12,285 nucleotides of DNA from Firmicutes bacterium UBA6418 (GTDB taxonomy: Bacteria > Bacillota > Clostridia > Peptostreptococcales > Anaerovoracaceae), in NCBI GenBank assembly GCA_002439735.1, contig DJPG01000019.1:1-12285 (forward strand), written 5' to 3'. The notes below the pieces were generated by a model that was given only the letters and a program-made list of their open reading frames with translations, made no database searches and had not been told where the DNA came from. The position numbers and the translations under genes were made by a program. This document shows, piece by piece, positions 1 through 5,289 of the stretch (within the stretch, counting starts at the first letter, position 1; each line of letters begins with the position of its first letter).

Positions 1-179
1 TCCGTGATCCATACGTCCTCCGGCATATTCATCGGCACTCTCCGATGGTTAAATGCCAGTTTCGGAACTTCTTCATAATTAAACATTTCCCGGTATAAAT
101 TCGGTTCTTCCACATCCTGCAGATTATACTTGTAGATACCCTGTTCCAACAAATTGGTTTTTTTTGAAATCTCAAGCAT
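1..179 (-). CDS. LeuA-like acyltransferase (2-isopropylmalate/homocitrate synthase family), 5' part only
   Basis: The first 59 codons of a gene that runs off the left edge. The protein begins MLEISKKTNLLEQ and reaches VPMNMPEDVWITD at the window edge. In the HMGL-like family that includes 2-isopropylmalate and homocitrate synthases, a stretch of the type 'MPxxxWITD' leads directly into the metal-binding TTFRDGxQ motif, which would lie just outside. The known chemistry is condensation of acetyl-CoA with a 2-oxo acid, but the specific substrate cannot be read from this fragment. The start at 179 is chosen because GGGAGGT lies 8 bases upstream; an ATG at 184-186 runs into a stop after four codons. 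A near-consensus promoter (306-334) and a short leader ORF lie upstream. The family call rests on a short N-terminal stretch and the catalytic core is not visible. Confidence 0.6.
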   Translation of the reverse strand, partial: MLEISKKTNLLEQGIYKYNLQDVEEPNLYREMFNYEEVPKLAFNHRRVPMNMPEDVWIT

Positions 180-185
180 ATGACA

Positions 186-239
186 TTACCTCCCTTTCGT
201 TTTTGAACAAAATGCCGTTCGAGACAGTAGCTCCTGCAT
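186..239 (-). CDS. Putative 17-residue leader ORF ahead of the LeuA-like gene
   Basis: A short ORF encoding MQELLSRTAFCSKTKGR. Its ATG at 237-239 has a GGAGG about 8-9 bases upstream. An in-frame upstream ATG at 263 would make a 25-residue version, preceded by a weaker AGGA. The TAA at 186-188 directly abuts the GGGAGG that serves the LeuA-like gene, so translation of the leader would end on the ribosome binding site of that gene. It lies inside the predicted 120-base transcript leader. Two adjacent Leu codons (CTA CTG) occur, but there is no long Leu run and I see no terminator/antiterminator pair, so classical leucine attenuation is not shown. It could be a coupling ORF, a regulatory peptide or chance. 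Confidence 0.4.
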   Translation of the reverse strand: MQELLSRTAFCSKTKGR

Positions 240-298
240 CTTTTCTTCCTCCGTTTTCGTCATTTGCTTTCCTGCGTTAAATCATTCGTCCTTTGGTC

Positions 299-312
299 GT
301 ATACAAGTATAC
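299..312. promoter_or_regulatory. Possible operator: GTATAC direct/inverted repeat over the -10
   Basis: The sequence GTATACAAGTATAC places two copies of the palindrome GTATAC 2 bases apart, exactly over the -10 box and the expected start point. A dyad in this position is typical of a repressor site. GntR-type repressors often bind GT-N-TAC-like dyads, but no regulator gene lies in the window, so assignment to a family is a guess. Confidence 0.3.
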
Positions 313-334
313 CTCTATCCTTTTGATCTGTCAA
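306..334 (-). promoter_or_regulatory. SigmaA-type promoter for the LeuA-like gene
   Basis: On the minus strand a perfect -35 TTGACA (329-334) and a -10 TATACT (306-311) are separated by 17 bases. Transcription should start near 299, leaving a leader of about 120 bases before the ATG at 179. An A/T-rich stretch upstream (335-370) contains a short inverted repeat, ACAAAAAA-TGT-TTTTTTGT at 353-371, and could act as an UP element. Confidence 0.75.
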
Positions 335-434
335 TACTTTTTCAAAAATTGTACAAAAAATGTTTTTTTGTGTGCTGGGTTAAATAATACTTACAGCAAA
401 ATCCCCTGAACTGTCATGCTTCGATTTTTTACAG

Positions 435-560
435 GACAAAAGTGCGCATAACAAAATCAAAGATTTCTATGCACACATGTCGCTCACTCATGAGCGACGC
501 TTCGCAAAGTGCTTTTGTCGTTATTCCGGAAACATCGCACAGCGATATTTCCTACATAAT
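435..560 (-). repeat. Structured intergenic repeat, copy 1 (three hairpins behind a terminator)
   Basis: This fills most of the gene-free stretch between the M42 peptidase terminator and the LeuA promoter. Three hairpins follow one another. Hairpin 442-476 pairs GTGCGCATA with TATGCACAC (one mismatch) and encloses an inner AAATC/GATTT stem. Hairpin 479-498 pairs GTCGCTCA with TGAGCGAC. Hairpin 528-552 pairs GGAAACATCGC with GCGATATTTCC, 11 bp with one wobble. The last hairpin and its flank share CGATATTTCCTACATAA exactly with copy 2 (543-559 and 5218-5234). A spurious plus-strand reading frame crosses it, but no gene is supported. It could be a REP-like element or the 3' part of a transcript that reads through the terminator. 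Confidence 0.55.
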
Positions 561-607
561 AAAAAAGATACAGGAGTCTGTCCGGTAAACAGTCACTCCT
601 GCATCTT
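561..607 (-). terminator. Rho-independent terminator of the M42 peptidase gene
   Basis: Read on the minus strand, AAGATGCAGGAGT (595-607) pairs with ACTCCTGTATCTT (565-577): 13 bp with one wobble, plus a smaller CTGT/ACAG pairing in the loop. The second arm runs into six T residues. It begins 7 bases after the stop codon at 614. Confidence 0.9.
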
Positions 608-613
608 GAATTT

Positions 614-1696
614 TTATTTCCTATCATATTCCATAATAAAGTTTGTCACAAGTTCCACCGTCTTGCTCAGATCATCCATATTCACAGTTCCTACTGCAGT
701 ATGCATGTAACGCTGCGGGATACTGATACCGCCGGCAAGTACACTGCCTCCGGCCATTGCCGCGGACCATGCATCCGTGCCACCACCGGTAATAACCTCT
801 CGCTGAAACGGAATATCGTGCCGCTTCGCTGTATTGATAATCTTGTTTGTCAGTTTGCGTGGAACATTATTGCCCGTTGCGCCCAAGATCGGATCCCAAT
901 CATAATATTTCACAGCAGGACCTTTGCCCATCATGCAAGAGCATTTACATTCCTCCACACCCGGAGTACCGCCCGTCAGCGTTACATCGATAGCCATAAA
1001 CAGTTCCGGATTCAAGCGGTTGACAAGAGGACCGCCGGCACGCATGCCAACCTCCTCCTGCACCGAACCTACCATCACGATCGTCTCCTCCAGTTCAACA
1101 TTCTTCAGATTCTTTAAGGTCTCCACAAGAACCGCACAACCTGCTCTATCATCGATTGCCTTACCCGTATAATATTTCCCGCCGTTCAACACATAGCCAG
1201 TTCTTGCAAATCCCATGTAACAGCCGACTTCCACGCCGAGTGCTCTGGTTTCCGCTGCGTTTTCAGTGCCGAAATCCACAAACAAATCCTCAATTTTGAT
1301 GACTTGATTATGTTCTTCTTCACTCATAATATGCGCCGGCTTCGATCCGGTTACGCCGTAAACTGCTTTTCCGTCATCTGTCATAACAACCATATCCTGG
1401 TTTACTGCAGTTCTGTCATCGTGGTAGCCGACCGGAAAAAATCTTGCGAGGCCATTGTCTTCGATATAGTTGATGATGAAACCAATTTCGTCCATATGCG
1501 CGGAAAAGACAAGCTTACGATCTCGATTTTTTCCGTATTTGATAAAAATCTGATTTCCCATCGGATCTTCAATGTGTTCATCATAAAGACCTTCCATTTC
1601 TTTGCGCAGAACGGCAGCGACTGCGCTTTCGTCACCGGATACGCCGTAAGTGTTGTCCAGATTTTTCAAAGTCTGTAATAATGATTCATATTCCAT
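614..1696 (-). CDS. M42 family metallo-aminopeptidase
   Basis: A 360-residue cytoplasmic peptidase, the usual length for the M42 family (glutamyl/tetrahedral aminopeptidases, often misnamed endoglucanase). The dinuclear-metal site is complete: H67 and D69 in SAHMDE, the bridging D182 in KAIDDRAG, catalytic base E214 and ligand E215 in QEEVG, D237 in AIDVT, and H332 in YMHTAVG. GGGTDAW near 304-310 is also family-typical. These enzymes form large oligomers that trim N-terminal residues from short peptides; the side-chain preference is not readable. The start is supported by AGAGGAA 6 bases upstream. The gene follows the NhaC-family antiporter after 99 bases with no clear terminator between, so co-transcription is plausible. 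A strong terminator lies 7 bases past its stop. Confidence 0.93.
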   Translation of the reverse strand: MEYESLLQTLKNLDNTYGVSGDESAVAAVLRKEMEGLYDEHIEDPMGNQIFIKYGKNRDRKLVFSAHMDEIGFIINYIEDNGLARFFPVGYHDDRTAVNQDMVVMTDDGKAVYGVTGSKPAHIMSEEEHNQVIKIEDLFVDFGTENAAETRALGVEVGCYMGFARTGYVLNGGKYYTGKAIDDRAGCAVLVETLKNLKNVELEETIVMVGSVQEEVGMRAGGPLVNRLNPELFMAIDVTLTGGTPGVEECKCSCMMGKGPAVKYYDWDPILGATGNNVPRKLTNKIINTAKRHDIPFQREVITGGGTDAWSAAMAGGSVLAGGISIPQRYMHTAVGTVNMDDLSKTVELVTNFIMEYDRK

Positions 1697-1716
1697 TTTA
1701 TTCCTCTTTTCTCAAA

Positions 1717-1749
1717 GCATGACAAGCAGTGTTTCGCCCTTTGACATGC
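1717..1749. repeat. Inverted repeat between antiporter and peptidase genes
   Basis: GCATGACAA (1717-1725) and TTGACATGC (1741-1749) form 9-base arms with one central mismatch and a 15-base loop, just upstream of the ribosome binding site of the M42 gene. There is no T-tract, so it is not a good terminator. It could be an mRNA processing or stabilising hairpin, or an operator. I found no convincing promoter in the 99-base gap. Confidence 0.35.
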
Positions 1750-1795
1750 CCGAATATACTTCTATCAATTTTCTGTAAGGGTATTGTTATCGTCC

Positions 1796-3166
1796 CTACA
1801 TGACAAATCCGCAGATCAGATAAAGCACCACGGAAATGCCTGCCGAAATGCACGCGTACGGCAGTGTCGCGAACATCAGATCCATAGACTTGATTTCACA
1901 GCCCTGCGAGCACATGATCACACCGTCGCCATACAAGCAGGTATTGCTTCCGAAGGCTGCGCCGGAAAATACCGCTGCGGATGCCAGGATTGGATCCACC
2001 CCCATTGCCTGTGCTAACGGAATGACGATCGGCAAAATGATAGCCGCCAAATCCCAGAAGCAACCTGTTGCGTAAGCATAAACGCCGCACACCAGAAATA
2101 CCGCAGCAGGTAGAAACGCGCCTTTCATGATCGGCTGTGTAACACTGATAACATAATCCGCAAGCCCAAGATCAAGATTGATGGATTGCACCGCGAAAGC
2201 AAGCACGGTCAGAATCATGACAAAGCTCATGCTGACAATCCCATCGTAGCAGGCATTCAGAAGTTCCTTAAAAGTCATTTTCTTTTCTAATAAGTATAAG
2301 ATAAACGCCGCCAGCACACCGGCCGCGGATCCGTAAAGCACTTCTGTTCCCATGGCCAACGTTACGGCGATCATCACGATCAAAGGAATCAAGAAATTCC
2401 ATGGACGTGCCTTATGGCCTTCCGGAACTTCAAATTTATTGGCATTTACAACCTCCTCCGGTGTCCCTTCCGGAAAAACATTTCCGGTTAACGCAACTCT
2501 TTCGTAATCTTTTTTGATCAGACCCAGCTTCGGAATGATACCCAGAATCTGCAAAATACAAACGACCAGAGAAACATATGCGTAGAATGTCAGCGGAAGT
2601 GCTTTTAAATAAGCCCCCATACCGGTTCCATCCACGACAATGCCTTCGTTTTCCATCAGCATCGCGAAATATGCCGCCCATGATGACAACGGAATCAGGA
2701 TGCAAACCGGCGCCGCAACCGCATTTACCACATACGCAAGCTGCGTTCTCGGGATTCCTTGTCTGTCTGTAATTCCCTTCATGGTCGTTCCGACTGCCAG
2801 ATTATTCAGATAGTCATCCAGGAAAATAATCACACCCAAAATAAAGGTTCCGAATAAGGACTGCTTCTTTGTTTTGATGAACTTTCCTGCCCAAATGCCA
2901 AAGTCCGTAACTGCATTCGATCTTTCAAACAGTACGATCAGCATACCAAACATGGCGACGACCAACGCAATCCACTGAAAGCTTTCATTTGTCATAGACT
3001 TATACAAATAGCCAAACCAACTGTCCACAAATCCTCCATTCGCACCTGCCAGAATAATCGCTCCGACAGTAAGCCCGCAAGTCATGGCAAACAAGGTTCG
3101 TTTCGTCGCTACCGCAATGATCAGGATGGTCAGTACCGGAAGCAGACTGATAAAACCATACTCCAT
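1796..3166 (-). CDS. NhaC-family Na+/H+ antiporter-like membrane transporter
   Basis: A 456-residue integral membrane protein with about 11-12 hydrophobic segments. Family marks are FLDDYLNNLAVGTT (115-128) with charged Asp residues inside a membrane segment, NAVAAPVCILIPLSSWAAYF (148-167), ATGCFWDLAAIILPIVIPLA (366-385) and GSNTCLYGD (406-414). The last fills the place of the Ser/Asp-rich ion-site loop of NhaC-like carriers. A hydrophilic loop at about 215-255 splits the two halves. Known relatives exchange Na+ for H+, or couple organic or amino acids to these ions, so the substrate is open. The start is clear: GGGAGGT lies 8 bases upstream of the ATG at 3166. A plausible promoter is at 3206-3234. 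Downstream is the M42 aminopeptidase, so the pair may link uptake or ion balance with peptide breakdown; this is inference. Confidence 0.85.
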   Translation of the reverse strand: MEYGFISLLPVLTILIIAVATKRTLFAMTCGLTVGAIILAGANGGFVDSWFGYLYKSMTNESFQWIALVVAMFGMLIVLFERSNAVTDFGIWAGKFIKTKKQSLFGTFILGVIIFLDDYLNNLAVGTTMKGITDRQGIPRTQLAYVVNAVAAPVCILIPLSSWAAYFAMLMENEGIVVDGTGMGAYLKALPLTFYAYVSLVVCILQILGIIPKLGLIKKDYERVALTGNVFPEGTPEEVVNANKFEVPEGHKARPWNFLIPLIVMIAVTLAMGTEVLYGSAAGVLAAFILYLLEKKMTFKELLNACYDGIVSMSFVMILTVLAFAVQSINLDLGLADYVISVTQPIMKGAFLPAAVFLVCGVYAYATGCFWDLAAIILPIVIPLAQAMGVDPILASAAVFSGAAFGSNTCLYGDGVIMCSQGCEIKSMDLMFATLPYACISAGISVVLYLICGFVM

Positions 3167-3205
3167 TTTTTTATACCTCCCAAAACGTAAATTCGTGTAG
3201 ACACT

Positions 3206-3234
3206 ACTTTACCATAGATTCTCCGGAATGTAAA
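3206..3234 (-). promoter_or_regulatory. Likely promoter of the antiporter gene
   Basis: On the minus strand, TTTACA (3229-3234) and TAAAGT (3206-3211) are 17 bases apart, 40 bases before the ATG. Over the expected start point lies a short dyad, GTGTAGACAC (3195-3204), a possible operator. Upstream is an inverted repeat, TTGTTT-TTTT-AAACAA (3244-3259). Confidence 0.45.
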
Positions 3235-3387
3235 GGCGAAAAATTGTTTTTTTAAACAAACAAATTGTAGTTTTTTTGTCATTTTTCATTTTTTTAGAAG
3301 ATGAAAGAATACATAACGAAATCCAATATTTCGATTAAAAAAATTTTTTAATATTTCAAAAAAAGACTACGAAAACAACGAAAAGTG
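3235..3387. other. AT-rich divergent spacer
   Basis: The spacer between the antiporter promoter (minus) and the tRNA promoter (plus) holds no gene. It is rich in runs of 5-7 A or T (for example 3247-3253, 3272-3277, 3339-3352), which fits UP elements or curved DNA serving both promoters. A small hairpin, CGAAAT/ATTTCG, sits near 3319-3335. Confidence 0.5.
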
Positions 3388-3396
3388 TGCTATACT
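3388..3396 (+). promoter_or_regulatory. Extended -10 promoter of tRNA-Arg
   Basis: TG-C-TATACT is an extended -10 box, with the tRNA beginning about 12 bases after the expected start point. At -35 spacing I see only a poor match (TACGAA, 3368-3373), which an extended -10 can tolerate. A/T runs upstream could add activity. Confidence 0.65.
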
Positions 3397-3414
3397 ATTC
3401 AAGCAGACTTTTGT

Positions 3415-3489
3415 GGACCATTAGCTCAACGGATAGAGTAGCGCTCTCCGAAGGCGTTGATCGGGGTTCGATTCCCCGATGGTTCACCA
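3415..3489 (+). tRNA. tRNA-Arg (anticodon CCG)
   Basis: A full cloverleaf of 75 bases with encoded CCA. The acceptor GGACCAT pairs with ATGGTTC, followed by discriminator A and CCA. The D arm is GCTC/GAGT around AACGGATA. The anticodon arm is GCGCT/GGCGT around the loop CTCCGAA, giving anticodon CCG at 3448-3450, which reads the Arg codon CGG. The T arm is CGGGG/CCCCG around TTCGATT. It has its own promoter and terminator and so is a single-gene unit. I saw no second copy of its 3' end in the window, so there is no evidence of an integrated element here. Confidence 0.96.
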
Positions 3490-3494
3490 AGATG

Positions 3495-3530
3495 AGACCG
3501 CAGAATTTCAATGATTCTGCGGTCTTTTTC
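3495..3530 (+). terminator. Rho-independent terminator of tRNA-Arg
   Basis: GACCGCAGAAT (3496-3506) pairs perfectly with ATTCTGCGGTC (3514-3524), extended by A3495-T3525, and is followed by a run of T. It starts 6 bases after the CCA. Read on the minus strand it lacks a good T-tract, so it probably does not serve the methyltransferase gene that converges on it. The following 109 bases to the methyltransferase stop hold only a weak hairpin (GGCAAG/CTTGCC near 3571-3604). Confidence 0.93.
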
Positions 3531-3639
3531 TGCTCCTTCCTGCAATATGAGCCCTTGGGATCGTGCCAACTGCATATACGCAAGGCACCTTAATAGCTTG
3601 CCGTATAGTATAGCCTGCAGTGTCCCGATCATAAAAGAT

Positions 3640-5133
3640 CTACCAAATGTCCGGTACCGTGATCTCGCAGAACGTGAGGTTACCAAACACATCCGCAGTC
3701 TTGACGCGGATGCGCTTGCCTAAGATCTGTGCCGCGTCGGCTTCCCAGTTCATCTGCAGAGCAAGCTTACCCTTTTGCCTGTATTCTACCCGCTGCGCGC
3801 AAAAAACATCATCCTTCTCCTGTGCGTCGTTTTCAAACTCACAGCCTTTTCGCGTGTCCACTGCCTGCACGCCACCTTCATGCGCATCATTTCCATGCGC
3901 GTCGATGCACCAGTAATCCAGTAGCGCAAAGGCATCCTGCTTCAGCGCCTGCCGGGTTGCCTGTCGGGATTTGTTGGGCAAGGTCTCCGGCATCTGCTTT
4001 AGTCTGTAGTCTTTGAGACAAACCGTTACAAAAACCCGATCAGTATGCAACACCGGTTCAACCCGCACTTCCGCCTTAATCTTGGCATTTTCCTGCGCAA
4101 ACAGCCCACTTGTCCAATGCTTTGCATCTGCCACGACTTCTGCCGCAAATCCTTCCTTTTGAAAACGTTTTATCGCATGAACCAACGCCGGAAAACCGCT
4201 GTCACAGCAGATCCAGTTTCGACCGCATTTTGCCGCTGCCGCGCCCAGTGTTCCGGAACCGCTGAAAAAGTCGCAGACCAGATCGCCCGGTCTGCTTCCT
4301 GCTTGTAAGATCCGCAGCAACAAGGCTTCTGGTTTCTGCGTCGCGTATCCCGTGCGCTCGGCAGAAGTCCGGCCGACCATATCAATTGTCCAGACATCTT
4401 TCATGTTGACCATCGTGTACCAACCATGTTCATCGCAAAATTCCTCAACCCCTTTGAAACGATAAGGCTTCAGACCGCGGTTATAGGATTTTTCTTTTGG
4501 CAGCTGCAGATAATAGCGCGGTGTCTTTGCATAAACGAGGATCGTGTCATGCTTGCGCGCAAAATGCCGCTTGCTGCTGCCACCCGATTTATACTGCCAG
4601 ATGATCTCATTGATAAAGTTGCGGTCACCGAAGATCTCATCCAGAAGAATCTTGACATAATGCACACTATGCCAATCCAAATGCACCCAGATGGTGCCGT
4701 CATCAGCAAGCAGATCTCTCATATACAGCAACCGTACGCATAGCATCTGCAGATAACGTTCCATGCTGCTTTCCCAGACATCCTCGTAAGCCCGGTGCCG
4801 GATCCGTTTCGTGTTTTCCGCTGCCGCAGACTCCGATGCACCGACCTTTGCCGCCTGCACGACTGGGATCTCCGCAACCGCATCATAATTTGCCTTGCTG
4901 AAAAACGGCGGATCGATGTAGATCTGCTGTACCTTACCCTGCAAATGGCGCTCGGTAAGCAGGTATTGCATAAATTCCACGTTATCGGCACAAACCAGTA
5001 CCCCACTGTCGCCTGCATCTTGGCGTCCGCCCCCCTGCAAGCGCTCGATCGTCCGGAACATCCCGGCTTTTCCCTGTTCATACTCCACGCGGCTCTGCTC
5101 GATGATCTCAGCCAAATGACAGATCAGACTCAT
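3640..5133 (-). CDS. Solitary DNA adenine/cytosine-N4 methyltransferase (beta class)
   Basis: A 497-residue protein of the N6_N4 methyltransferase family, which uses S-adenosylmethionine to methylate an exocyclic amino group in DNA. Motif order is beta class. Catalytic motif IV, DPPF (74-77), comes first, then DGTIWVHLDWHSVHYVKILLDE from about 145, TQKPE (265-269) and the AdoMet motif DFFSGSG (288-294). After about residue 345 comes a C-terminal region of about 150 residues that I cannot assign. The longer reading frame opens at 5151, but AAAGGA lies 9 bases before the ATG at 5133 and nothing suitable precedes 5151, so I use 5133. No restriction endonuclease gene is next to it: the neighbours are an acyl-CoA synthetase and a tRNA. 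It may therefore be an orphan methylase acting in epigenetic control, or the relic of a restriction system. No clear promoter or terminator of its own is visible. Confidence 0.88.
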   Translation of the reverse strand: MSLICHLAEIIEQSRVEYEQGKAGMFRTIERLQGGGRQDAGDSGVLVCADNVEFMQYLLTERHLQGKVQQIYIDPPFFSKANYDAVAEIPVVQAAKVGASESAAAENTKRIRHRAYEDVWESSMERYLQMLCVRLLYMRDLLADDGTIWVHLDWHSVHYVKILLDEIFGDRNFINEIIWQYKSGGSSKRHFARKHDTILVYAKTPRYYLQLPKEKSYNRGLKPYRFKGVEEFCDEHGWYTMVNMKDVWTIDMVGRTSAERTGYATQKPEALLLRILQAGSRPGDLVCDFFSGSGTLGAAAAKCGRNWICCDSGFPALVHAIKRFQKEGFAAEVVADAKHWTSGLFAQENAKIKAEVRVEPVLHTDRVFVTVCLKDYRLKQMPETLPNKSRQATRQALKQDAFALLDYWCIDAHGNDAHEGGVQAVDTRKGCEFENDAQEKDDVFCAQRVEYRQKGKLALQMNWEADAAQILGKRIRVKTADVFGNLTFCEITVPDIW

Positions 5134-5153
5134 GCTCCAAATTCCTTTCATAA

Positions 5154-5241
5154 ACAGTCGGCTTCGCCGATTCGATTTTTAGCGGTAGACTTTCTTGTTA
5201 TCCCGAAAATAGCGGAACGATATTTCCTACATAAGAAAAAA
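5154..5241 (-). repeat. Structured intergenic repeat, copy 2
   Basis: This lies between the acyl-CoA synthetase terminator and the methyltransferase start. It shares CGATATTTCCTACATAA (5218-5234) exactly with copy 1, followed in both by one variable base and a run of A. Hairpin 5205-5227 pairs GAAAATAGCG with CGATATTTCC. It matches the copy 1 hairpin, with altered bases on the left arm that mostly still pair on the minus strand. A second small hairpin, TCGGC-TTC-GCCGA (5158-5170), sits where copy 1 has GTCGCTCA/TGAGCGAC. The repeat ends just before the methyltransferase ribosome binding site. Confidence 0.5.
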
Positions 5242-5265
5242 TGCACCATGTAATACAGGTGCATT
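5235..5265 (-). terminator. Rho-independent terminator of the acyl-CoA synthetase gene
   Basis: Read on the minus strand, AATGCACC (5258-5265) pairs with GGTGCATT (5240-5247) around a 10-base loop and runs into a T-tract. It begins 25 bases after the stop at 5290. Confidence 0.85.
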
Positions 5266-5289
5266 GGATATAGTCACAAAAGCCAAATA

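Noticed and set aside
180..300. T-box or other known riboswitch before the LeuA-like gene
   Set aside because: The leader is too short and has neither the T-box antiterminator sequence nor a terminator hairpin with a T-tract.
477..710. A 77-codon plus-strand frame across the repeat and the end of the M42 gene
   Set aside because: It reads through three hairpins, a terminator and the antisense of the peptidase gene. The shared peptide-like stretch RYFLHxKK also seen near 5220-5245 comes from the DNA repeat, not from a protein family.
3415..5133. Genomic island inserted at tRNA-Arg
   Set aside because: There is no integrase and no visible second copy of the tRNA 3' end, and the flanking genes look ordinary within this window.
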